The notes under the pieces were generated by a model, which did no database searches, was not told the origin of the DNA, and worked only from the letters and a program-made list of their open reading frames with translations. From positions 1 through 5,621 of the forward strand of contig VAXA01000194.1 in the NCBI GenBank assembly GCA_005883365.1: a DNA stretch of 5,621 nt. The letters run 5' to 3'. The position numbers and the translations under genes were made by a program. Positions within the stretch are counted from its first letter, which is position 1, and the number at the start of each line of letters is the position of its first letter. Origin of the DNA: Actinomycetota bacterium. Its GTDB lineage: Bacteria > Actinomycetota > Thermoleophilia > Gaiellales > Gaiellaceae. Below, in pieces: positions 1 to 4,854 of the stretch.

Positions 1-63
1 ACGGCGTGGAAGGTGCCGCTCGCGCGCACCCTTGTGCGCCGCGCCCTCGCCGCGCTCGACTAG
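1..63 (+). CDS. C-terminal end of a probable molybdoenzyme FAD-binding subunit (CoxM/XdhB-like), 5'-partial
   Basis: Frame 1 is open from the window edge to a TAG at 61-63, giving 20 residues that end VRRALAALD. The segment KVPLARTLVRRAL resembles the extreme C-terminus of the FAD-binding (medium) subunits of the CO dehydrogenase/xanthine dehydrogenase family, which commonly end with a His/Pro-Leu-Ala-Arg-x-Leu-x-x-Arg-Ala-Leu helix. The next plus-strand gene is a MocA/MobA-like molybdenum-cofactor nucleotidyltransferase, a frequent companion of these enzymes, and this supports the assignment. Only 20 residues are visible, so the call depends on a short tail plus context. It could be another protein with an Arg/Ala-rich C-terminal helix. 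Confidence 0.4.
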   Translation, partial: TAWKVPLARTLVRRALAALD

Positions 64-77
64 GCACGTCACGTCCA

Positions 78-200
78 GACGGGTCCGGGTAACTGATACC
101 GAGCCATGTCCGAAGGGAGCATGCCTGGTTCCCAAAGCCTTCTCACGTGGAGGACTAGGCCCCTTTTCGGACCTGTCTTGGTATCTGATACCGAGACATG
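78..200. repeat. REP-like palindromic element: two 31-nt repeat copies 92 nt apart, partly self-complementary
   Basis: Positions 78-108 and 170-200 are direct copies with 25 of 31 identical bases at an exact offset of 92. Each contains a short palindrome: GGTATCTGATACC (180-192) is a perfect 6-bp inverted repeat around one base, and GGTAACTGATACC (88-100) is its imperfect counterpart. Both are followed by GAG, one variable base, then CATG. The element also folds on itself at larger scale: TCCGAAGGG (109-117) is nearly complementary to CCCCTTTTCGGA (160-171), and these lie just inside the two palindromes. The layout resembles a REP/BIME pair or a small non-autonomous MITE-like element. It occupies essentially all of the gap between the two plus-strand genes. 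No transposase is present in the window. Confidence 0.65.
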
Positions 201-483
201 GCTGTTTACGCCGTCGTGCTCGCGGCCGGCGCTTCGTCCCGCTACGGGACGGAGCCGTCCAAGCAGGTCCAGCTGCTGCCGAAGGTGCTGGCGGCGTTGG
301 GCGAGAGCTCCGTGGACGGCGTCGTCGTCGTGAGCGGGGCCCATCCGCTGCCCGTGGAGAGCGTCCGCTGCCCCGACTGGGAACGCGGACCGGGCGCCTT
401 GCTTCGCTGCGGGCTCGCGGCGCTCCCGCCGGAAGCGGAGGAGGCGGTCGTCGTCCTCGCCGACGGCCCCGACCTCGACCCAC

Positions 484-499
484 GGAGGCGTCCGCCTCC
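484..499. repeat. Perfect 7-bp inverted repeat at the frameshift junction
   Basis: GGAGGCG (484-490) and CGCCTCC (493-499) are perfect reverse complements around two bases. The hairpin begins directly after the point (479-483) where the MocA-like reading frame breaks. Strong small hairpins are known to promote deletion during replication and can also cause sequencing or assembly dropouts. Confidence 0.6.
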
Positions 500-610
500 A
501 CCCCGTCCTCCTGGCGCGAGCCGCCTGGGACGCCGTGCCCGACGAGGGCGCGAAGTCGCTCGCGGCGCGCTCCGTCTCCTGCGACGACCTGACGCCGCCG
601 GGCGATGTCG

Positions 611-631
611 ATTCCGCTACTCCAGCGGGAT
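611..631. terminator. Possible hairpin terminator between convergent genes
   Basis: ATTCCGCT (611-618) can pair with AGCGGGAT (624-631) around a 5-nt loop, giving 8 pairs with one G-U wobble when read on the plus strand. It covers the last codons of both convergent genes: the anti-sigma stop at 617-619 and the broken nucleotidyltransferase stop at 634-636. There is no clear T-tract on either side, so rho-independent termination is only a possibility. Confidence 0.25.
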
Positions 632-847
632 TCTGAGGGCGGCGAGCTTCTGCCGAAGCTCCGCCGGCATCTGCTCGTTCGCCGCCTTGCGCACGTAGAC
701 GCGCAGGCTCTCCTCGAACCGGTAGCGCCTGCGGCAGGGCTCGCACTCGGCGAGATGCGCCTCCGCCGCGGCCATCTCCTCGTCGGTGAGGACGTGGTCG
801 AGGTACGGCTGCATCATCTCTTCGCAGTGCGCGCAGGGATCCTTCAT
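617..847 (-). CDS. rsrA: RsrA-like zinc-binding anti-sigma factor (ZAS/zf-HC2 domain)
   Basis: This 76-residue cytoplasmic protein carries the zinc-associated anti-sigma signature H31-x3-C35-x2-C38 (HLAECEPC), with further cysteines at C5 and C8. Architecture and length fit the RsrA/RshA family, which holds SigR/SigH inactive under reducing conditions and lets go when disulfide stress oxidises the cysteines and releases zinc. C8 lies near the position of RsrA C11, the residue known to form the trigger disulfide; the Cys-Cys pair at RsrA 61-62 has no counterpart here. The helical segment after C38 (RRRYRFEESLRVYVRKA) also resembles RsrA. The start is secure: a GGAGGAGG Shine-Dalgarno sits four bases before the ATG, and the start shares bases with the sigma stop (ATGA). 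The tail overlaps the convergent broken gene by 20 nt. Redox sensing is inferred from family and residues. Confidence 0.85.
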   Translation of the reverse strand: MKDPCAHCEEMMQPYLDHVLTDEEMAAAEAHLAECEPCRRRYRFEESLRVYVRKAANEQMPAELRQKLAALRIPLE

Positions 848-1455
848 GTCGCCTCCTCCAGGGCGGACTCGGCAAGCTCGCGCTTCAGGATGCGGCGCCC
901 GCGGTGCAGCCTCGACATGACTGTGCCGACCGGGATGTCGAGGATCTGGGCCGCGTCTGAATAGCTGAAGTCGCCTAGGTCGACGAGCACGACCACGTCG
1001 CGGAAGTCGTGCGGCACCGCCGAGAGCGCCGTCACGATGTCGTCCTGCGACAGCCGCTCCACGACCCGGTCCTCGTCGGTGATTCCGTCCCCGTTCTCGG
1101 CGAGCCGGTCGTAGAGGAAGTAGTCGTTCGCCTCGAGCGGTTGCATCTGCGGCGCGCGCTGTTGCCGCCGCCCGCGGTCGATGTTGAGGTTCGTGAGGAT
1201 CCGTAGCAGCCAGGCGCGCATGTTCGTGCCGGGCTGGAACGAGCGCCAGCTGCGGAAAGCCCGCGCGTACGTCTCCTGCATGAGCTCGTCGGCGTCCTCG
1301 CGCGAGTTCGCCAGGTGGCGCGCCACGCGGTAGACCTGATCGGAGAGCGCAAGCGCGTCCTCCTCGAACCGGACGCGATCACGCGCCTCGGTGGCCAGCC
1401 GCTGGGCCTCCTCCGGCTCGGCGTCCACGTGAGCAACCGTACCAGCGGGGACCAT
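844..1455 (-). CDS. sigR: SigR/SigH-like ECF sigma factor (thiol-oxidative stress type)
   Basis: This 203-residue sigma-70 family protein directs RNA polymerase to stress promoters. Region 2 spans roughly residues 35-97 and includes DADELMQETYARAF and GTNMRAWLLRILTNLNIDR. Region 4 spans roughly 140-190 and includes VPHDFRDVVVL and the helix-turn-helix IPVGTVMSRLHRGRR. These blocks are very close to what I know of Streptomyces SigR and mycobacterial SigH (ETYAKAY, GTNLKAWLYRILTN, PIGTVMSRLHRGRR). The adjacent RsrA-like anti-sigma makes the assignment firm. I chose ATG 1455, which has GGGGAGGGA directly before it. The frame stays open to 1680, but that extension overlaps the HMA gene and is low-complexity Arg/Gly/Ala. 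A GTG at 1428 is a possible shorter start. A SigR-type promoter match lies just upstream, suggesting autoregulation. Confidence 0.9.
   Translation of the reverse strand: MVPAGTVAHVDAEPEEAQRLATEARDRVRFEEDALALSDQVYRVARHLANSREDADELMQETYARAFRSWRSFQPGTNMRAWLLRILTNLNIDRGRRQQRAPQMQPLEANDYFLYDRLAENGDGITDEDRVVERLSQDDIVTALSAVPHDFRDVVVLVDLGDFSYSDAAQILDIPVGTVMSRLHRGRRILKRELAESALEEAT
852..859 (-). promoter_or_regulatory. Strong ribosome-binding site of the anti-sigma gene
   Basis: Minus-strand GGAGGAGG lies four bases upstream of ATG 847-845, inside the 3' end of the sigma coding region. It fixes the anti-sigma start and suggests that the factor is translated efficiently as well as being coupled to its sigma factor. 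Confidence 0.7.
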
Positions 1456-1464
1456 TCCCTCCCC

Positions 1465-1490
1465 AACGGCGCCGGCGACGTCGCTATTCC
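1465..1490 (-). promoter_or_regulatory. Candidate SigR/SigH-type autoregulatory promoter (GGAAT-N18-GTT)
   Basis: Read on the minus strand, GGAAT (1490-1486) is followed after exactly 18 bases by GTT (1467-1465) in the context CGTTG. This matches the established SigR/SigH promoter pattern (GGAAT, about 18 bases, GTT). It sits just upstream of the SigR-like gene, in the only gap (47 nt) in this part of the operon. Transcription would be expected to start about 6-8 bases past GTT, only a few bases before ATG 1455, so the transcript would be nearly leaderless. Whether it is used is not known. Confidence 0.6.
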
Positions 1491-1502
1491 GCGCGGGCGC
1501 GC

Positions 1503-1721
1503 CTAGACCGCGGCCAGCTCGGGAAAGCCGGCCTTTGTGAGCCGCTCGAGAATCGCCTCGCGGCTCGTCCGCTCGTCGTCCCAGGCGAGCGTCAGCTGTC
1601 CCATCAGGTTCGCGTTCGCGCCCTCCAGGCCCTCGTGGCCCTCGAGCGCGTGCGCGAGGCGCATCACGCATCGTTCGCACCGGACGCCGCCGACCTGGAT
1701 CGTCTCCGAGCGCGTCGCCAT
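1503..1721 (-). CDS. Small heavy-metal-associated (HMA) domain protein
   Basis: This 72-residue protein is essentially one HMA fold. The metal-binding loop is GGVRCERC with C15 and C18, corresponding to the GMxCxxC motif of CopZ/Atx1-type chaperones, although the Met is replaced by Val. The rest follows the beta-alpha-beta-beta-alpha-beta pattern: an amphipathic helix after C18 (VMRLAHALEG), a LTLAWDD strand, a REAILERLTKAGF helix and a short final strand. It probably binds Cu(I) or another soft metal in the cytoplasm; the metal cannot be told from sequence. It begins 7 nt after the ligase stop without a recognisable Shine-Dalgarno, so translation is probably coupled. It precedes the SigR-like gene, which suggests a shared thiol/metal stress theme. 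No metal-transporting ATPase is visible nearby. Confidence 0.8.
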   Translation of the reverse strand: MATRSETIQVGGVRCERCVMRLAHALEGHEGLEGANANLMGQLTLAWDDERTSREAILERLTKAGFPELAAV

Positions 1722-1728
1722 GGTGGCG

Positions 1729-2634
1729 TCAGCCTAACGTCCGCGCTGCGATCTCCCGCACCGCAGCGTCCGGTCCGAGCTCGAGCTGCCGCTCGGCCTC
1801 CGGCCCGCCGCCCGCACGCCCCGCTGCTTCGAGCTGTGTCGCGTACTCGTCGCGGTCGAACGGCTCCCCGCCGGTCTCCGCGGCCTCGCGCACGAGCCGC
1901 TGTACCTCGGCGGCGAGCTCGACCGTTCGCCGCAGCGACGTCGGCTGGTCCATCACCCGCACCTCGAGGGTCCCGTACTCCGGCCGAGGCCACGCGTCCC
2001 AGTGGCGCCGCGTGCTGTCGCCGCGAGTCGCCGCCTGCCAGTCGTCCCAGCTCCGCAGCAGCGGGGGAGTCCCGCCGGTCGGCATCTCCAGCAGGATCTG
2101 CGAGCGGATCGAGCGCCGGCCGCTCGCCTCGCCGTCCCAGTACGGGGAGTTGACGGAGGCCGCGAGCAGGCCCGGCAGCCCCGGCAGGACGCTCTCGAAC
2201 GCTCGCAGGCACAGGTCCGGATTCGGCACGGCCACGTGCACGTGGAGACCGCAGACCCTCTGCCGGTAGAGGCGTGGCCCGAGCTCCGCCTTCAGGCGCT
2301 CGTAGCGCTTGACCGGAACGATGGGAACCCGCCCGCGCGCGGTCGGATGGGACCCGGTGGCGAGCACCGCGAGTCCGTGCTCTGCCGCCCGCTCTGCCAC
2401 CTCGTGCCGCAGCGACCGCAGCTCGGCCTCTGCCTCCTCCGAGGTCTGAACCACCCTGGTCGTGATCTCGACGAACGACTCGAACAGCTCCGGCTTGATC
2501 CGCTCGGTCGCCTCGCCGAAGACGCGCGAGAAGCCGTCACCGGCGGGCTCGAGCGTCTCGACGTCGACGAGCATGAGCTCCTCCTCGACCCCGAGCGACC
2601 ACGGCGGGGCCGCACCGAAGCGGCTCAGATCCAT
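1729..2634 (-). CDS. ybdK: YbdK/GCS2-family carboxylate-amine (glutamate-cysteine type) ligase, short form
   Basis: The GCS2 family performs ATP-dependent ligation of a carboxylate to an amine; some members make gamma-glutamylcysteine, others have unknown substrates. Visible motifs in this 301-residue protein are GVEEELMLVD (15-24), ELFESFVEITT (49-59), CGLHVHVAVP (128-137), the NSPYWDG block (162-168), the EMPTGGTPP loop (183-191) and WPRPEYGTLEVRVMD (215-229), in family order. ATG 2634 is chosen because the GVEEE motif then falls at the usual distance from the start and the gene begins 5 nt after the previous stop; upstream in-frame codons overlap the preceding gene. The family is usually about 360-375 residues, and the common C-terminal R-x-N-x-W-x-A-x-R-Y/H-G motif is not evident. 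The C-terminus is therefore short or divergent. Substrate is unknown; gene context favours thiol metabolism, as inference. Confidence 0.85.
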   Translation of the reverse strand: MDLSRFGAAPPWSLGVEEELMLVDVETLEPAGDGFSRVFGEATERIKPELFESFVEITTRVVQTSEEAEAELRSLRHEVAERAAEHGLAVLATGSHPTARGRVPIVPVKRYERLKAELGPRLYRQRVCGLHVHVAVPNPDLCLRAFESVLPGLPGLLAASVNSPYWDGEASGRRSIRSQILLEMPTGGTPPLLRSWDDWQAATRGDSTRRHWDAWPRPEYGTLEVRVMDQPTSLRRTVELAAEVQRLVREAAETGGEPFDRDEYATQLEAAGRAGGGPEAERQLELGPDAAVREIAARTLG

Positions 2635-2639
2635 CGCGG

Positions 2640-3002
2640 TTACTTGCCGCGGACGCCGTGCACGGGCCGGCCCGCCGCCTCCCACGCGTAGTACGAGGCG
2701 CTCGGGCCGAAGTCAACCTCGTAGGAGACGATCCGCGGGTTGCGGCCGACCTCCTTCGCGCGCTGGGCATGGCGGAGGAGGTTCGGATCGTCCTGCTCCT
2801 CCCAGACAAGCACGAGGTGAGCGGCCGTCATGAACTCCGCAACGAAGGAACAGCCGGGCGCGGGGCACGGGAACGGATCGGTGCTGACGCAGAACCAGCC
2901 GACGTGCTCATGGCCGTCCTCCGTCCAGAGCTCCTCTGCTTCCTCCGGGACGGCGTGCTCGAAGGTTCCGGCGGCGCCGGGCTGGATCTCCTCCCGCCTC
3001 AC
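2640..3002 (-). CDS. Conserved-looking Cys/His protein of unknown function
   Basis: I cannot assign a function to this 120-residue soluble protein. Its centre is distinctive: C38, then TDPFPCPAPGC with C46 and C51, then EFMTAAHLVLVW with H62. C46-x4-C51-x10-H62 looks like part of a zinc-finger-like site, with C38 or H78 as possible fourth ligands. A DDPNLLRHAQRAKEVGRNPRIV segment (71-92) follows, then FGPSASYYAWE near the C-terminus. No signal peptide or membrane helix is visible. The start is uncertain: GTG 3002 is the only usual start codon before M58, it lacks an upstream Shine-Dalgarno, and a GGAGGAG lies inside the first codons. The gene begins 34 nt after mnhD across a strong hairpin and ends 5 nt before the ligase start, so it probably belongs with the ligase. 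Protein-like composition and tight packing make it a real gene. Confidence 0.75.
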   Translation of the reverse strand: MRREEIQPGAAGTFEHAVPEEAEELWTEDGHEHVGWFCVSTDPFPCPAPGCSFVAEFMTAAHLVLVWEEQDDPNLLRHAQRAKEVGRNPRIVSYEVDFGPSASYYAWEAAGRPVHGVRGK

Positions 3003-3011
3003 CCGCGCAAA

Positions 3012-3041
3012 GGTAGCGACAGGGTCACGGCCGTCGCTACC
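3012..3041 (-). terminator. Strong hairpin at the end of mnhD (terminator or attenuator candidate)
   Basis: GGTAGCGAC and GTCGCTACC (3033-3041 and 3012-3020 on the minus strand) form a perfect 9-bp stem with a 12-nt loop. The mnhD stop codon TAG is inside the first arm, and TTT then GCGCGG follows the second arm. GCGC flanks outside both arms could extend the stem past a small bulge. It fills nearly the whole gap before the next gene. The T-run is only three bases, so partial termination or 3'-end protection of the antiporter transcript is as likely as full termination. Confidence 0.5.
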
Positions 3042-4854
3042 CGCGCAGGAGAAGCGCCCAGGCTGCGCCCGTTACCGCAGTGCCGACCGCTACCCAGGTC
3101 ACGTAGTCGCCCACAACGCCACTGTGGAGCGCGTGAAGGACGCGAATCGGTGACGCGAGGGTTCGCCCGCCGGCAGCGGCGACGGCACGCGGAAGCCGGC
3201 GCCGGTGGAGACCGACGAAGGCGAGCCCGAGGGCGACGATGGTCGCGCCGGCGCCGTAGAGCAGCGAATCCAGCGACGTGTGGCGAATCGAGATCGACAG
3301 GCTCGGCGGCGGCGATGTCGGCCGGTCGCGCAGGACGCGCGCGGCGTAGCCGCTCGTATCGCGGAAGCGGTCGGCAGCGTACTCCGCTCGCTGCCCCAGT
3401 CCCGGCACGACGCTGACGACGACCCCGAGGACGACGGCCACGAGTGCGACGCCCACCAGCAGCGGCCGGAGCACCTCGCGCTCCAGCGGGTCCTCCTCCA
3501 TCGCCTCGCCGAGTAGCGGATCGTCCTCGTCGCCCCAGCCCAGGAAGATCCTCCCGCCCGCGCGGAACAGGGCCGCACCCGCAAGCGCCGATCCGAGCCA
3601 GAGCAGCGCCGGTACCCACGGCCGGCCGATCGCGGTGGCGCCCTCGTCGATCAGCCCGTGACCGAGGTAGATGCCGGCGTACGGCGTCCCGACGAGGCCG
3701 ATCGTCCCGGCGAACCACGCGGCCGCGAGCGCCCAGCAGCCGCGGGCGCGGCCGCGGAGGTGCAGTTCGTCGATCAGCCCGTGGTCGACGTGGAGAATCC
3801 CCGCGACGAAGAAGAGGCCCGCGGTGAGGAGCGCGTGCGCGAGGAAGATGAGCTCGGCGCCGGCGAGGCCCGACGAGTCGAGCAGCCCGATCCCCGCGAG
3901 CATGATCCCGATGTGGCAGACGACGGAGTAGGCGAGCATCCGCTTGAGGTGCCGCTGCAGGAAGGCCATCGTCCCCGCGAGCAGCGCGCTCACGATCCCG
4001 AGCCAGAGGAGGACGTCGCCGACGGCGTGGCCGTTTCCGAAGGGCACCGCGAACACCGCCCAGTGGAGCCGCGCCACACCGATCAGGCCGATGTCGGTCA
4101 TCACGCCGCCGAGGACGGCGCAGACCGGCGCCGGCGCGACCGCGTAGGCGTCCGCGGCCCAGAGGTGGAACGGGACGACGGCGCCTTTGACGAGGAAGCC
4201 GCAGAGAAGCAGCGTCATGGCCACGATCACGAGGCCGCCGGCGCTGCCGTGCGAGAGTGCGTCCCCGATCTGCGCGAGGTTGAGCGCACCGGTGCGGGCG
4301 TAGAGGAGCGCGATCCCGACCGCGAACAGGTAGCCGCCGATGCTGTTCGTGATCGCGAAGTTGACGGCTCCCTGCACCGGCCCCAGCCGCTCGACCTGGA
4401 AGCCGGTCAACGCATAGGCGGCCACGCCCATCAGCTCGAGCCAGACGAAGAGGTTGAACAGGTCACCCGACATCGCGAAGCCGCACATCGCCGCAAGCGC
4501 GACGAGCATCAGTGCGTCGAACAGCCGGGCCGCCTCGCGGAGGAACGTGAGGGAGTAGAGGAGCGCGAGCGTCACGACGAGGCCGATCACCGCGCACATC
4601 CCCGCTGCGAGCGGGCCCGCCGCGAAGTCGATCCCGAGCGCGATGCCGTGGTGTGGGCGCCAGCCGCCGAACCAGTGCACGACCTCGCGTCTCTCCGTGC
4701 TCCAGAGAAGGACGAAGGCGAACGCGGTGGTCGCCGCGGAGGCGGCGACGACGAGCGCATCCTGGACCGGCCTTGGCGTGATGTGGTCGAGGCCGGCCGT
4801 CACGGCCGCCGCGAGCAGCGGGATCGCGACGAGGAGCGGCGGGATCCAGCTCAT
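3037..4854 (-). CDS. mnhD: Mrp/Mnh-type cation:proton antiporter subunit D (NuoL/M/N-like membrane protein)
   Basis: This 605-residue polytopic membrane protein belongs to the proton-translocating antiporter family shared by complex I (NuoL/M/N) and Mrp MrpA/D. Key family residues are present: E140 in FVWLELMG (TM5 glutamate), K223 in GFLVKGAVVPFHLWAADAY (TM7 lysine, with H230), K304 in HLKRMLAYS and H340 in LAHALLTAGLFF. About 14 hydrophobic segments fill residues 1-485. A roughly 120-residue extension follows with a Pro/Ser-rich loop near 510-520 and two more hydrophobic segments (about 532-549 and 583-603), making it longer than a typical MrpD of about 490-500 residues. ATG 4854 overlaps the mnhC stop (ATGA), so translation is coupled. 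The order B-C-D, not a NuoL-M-N order, favours an Mrp-type antiporter, although membrane hydrogenase or Mbx-type complexes use the same module. Confidence 0.9.
   Translation of the reverse strand: MSWIPPLLVAIPLLAAAVTAGLDHITPRPVQDALVVAASAATTAFAFVLLWSTERREVVHWFGGWRPHHGIALGIDFAAGPLAAGMCAVIGLVVTLALLYSLTFLREAARLFDALMLVALAAMCGFAMSGDLFNLFVWLELMGVAAYALTGFQVERLGPVQGAVNFAITNSIGGYLFAVGIALLYARTGALNLAQIGDALSHGSAGGLVIVAMTLLLCGFLVKGAVVPFHLWAADAYAVAPAPVCAVLGGVMTDIGLIGVARLHWAVFAVPFGNGHAVGDVLLWLGIVSALLAGTMAFLQRHLKRMLAYSVVCHIGIMLAGIGLLDSSGLAGAELIFLAHALLTAGLFFVAGILHVDHGLIDELHLRGRARGCWALAAAWFAGTIGLVGTPYAGIYLGHGLIDEGATAIGRPWVPALLWLGSALAGAALFRAGGRIFLGWGDEDDPLLGEAMEEDPLEREVLRPLLVGVALVAVVLGVVVSVVPGLGQRAEYAADRFRDTSGYAARVLRDRPTSPPPSLSISIRHTSLDSLLYGAGATIVALGLAFVGLHRRRLPRAVAAAGGRTLASPIRVLHALHSGVVGDYVTWVAVGTAVTGAAWALLLRG

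Larger units (their letters stand above)
198..636 (+). pseudogene. Broken MocA/MobA-like molybdenum-cofactor nucleotidyltransferase (deletion plus frameshift)
   Basis: Intact family members transfer a nucleotide (CMP or GMP) to molybdopterin during molybdenum-cofactor maturation in the cytoplasm. The first frame from ATG 198 gives the family N-terminus MAVYAVVLAAGASSRYG, the Lys of SKQVQLLPKVL, then VDGVVVVSG, a GPGALLRCGL segment and the acidic motif VVVLADGPDLDP, ending near 482. From 484 the C-terminal half continues in another frame to TGA 634-636: GGVRLHPVLLARAAW, then a DEGAKSL segment and GDVDS, matching the family's HPVLL-x-R, G-A-x-x-L and DvDt motifs. The two parts total about 146 residues against roughly 190 expected. 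About 20 residues that should link LADGPDLDP to GGVRLHP are missing, and the frame changes there, so an out-of-frame deletion is more likely than a single indel. No good ribosome-binding site precedes the ATG, which lies in the end of the upstream repeat. A sequencing or assembly error is the alternative. Confidence 0.75.

Noticed and set aside
64..197. Short protein-coding possibilities starting at ATG 106 in the first repeat copy
   Set aside because: The frame crosses the repeat element and the MocA-like gene in the wrong frame, with no ribosome-binding site and no protein signature.
69..875. Long minus-strand open frame across the left part of the window
   Set aside because: It overlaps both the MocA-like remnant and the anti-sigma gene, is Arg/Ala/Gly-rich and shows no family motif.
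1456..1680. In-frame 75-codon N-terminal extension of the sigma factor
   Set aside because: It overlaps the HMA gene and is low-complexity Arg/Gly/Ala. ATG 1455 has a good ribosome-binding site and gives normal ECF length. A long isoform, as known for Streptomyces SigR, cannot be fully excluded.
1635..2212. Open frames on both strands across the HMA/ligase region
   Set aside because: They have skewed Arg/Ala/Pro/Ser composition and no motif, and the true genes in other frames explain the sequence.
2635..2685. 17-residue N-terminal extension of the YbdK-like ligase
   Set aside because: It is Gly/Arg-rich, overlaps the end of the preceding gene and lies outside the family alignment, where the GVEEE motif is normally near the N-terminus.
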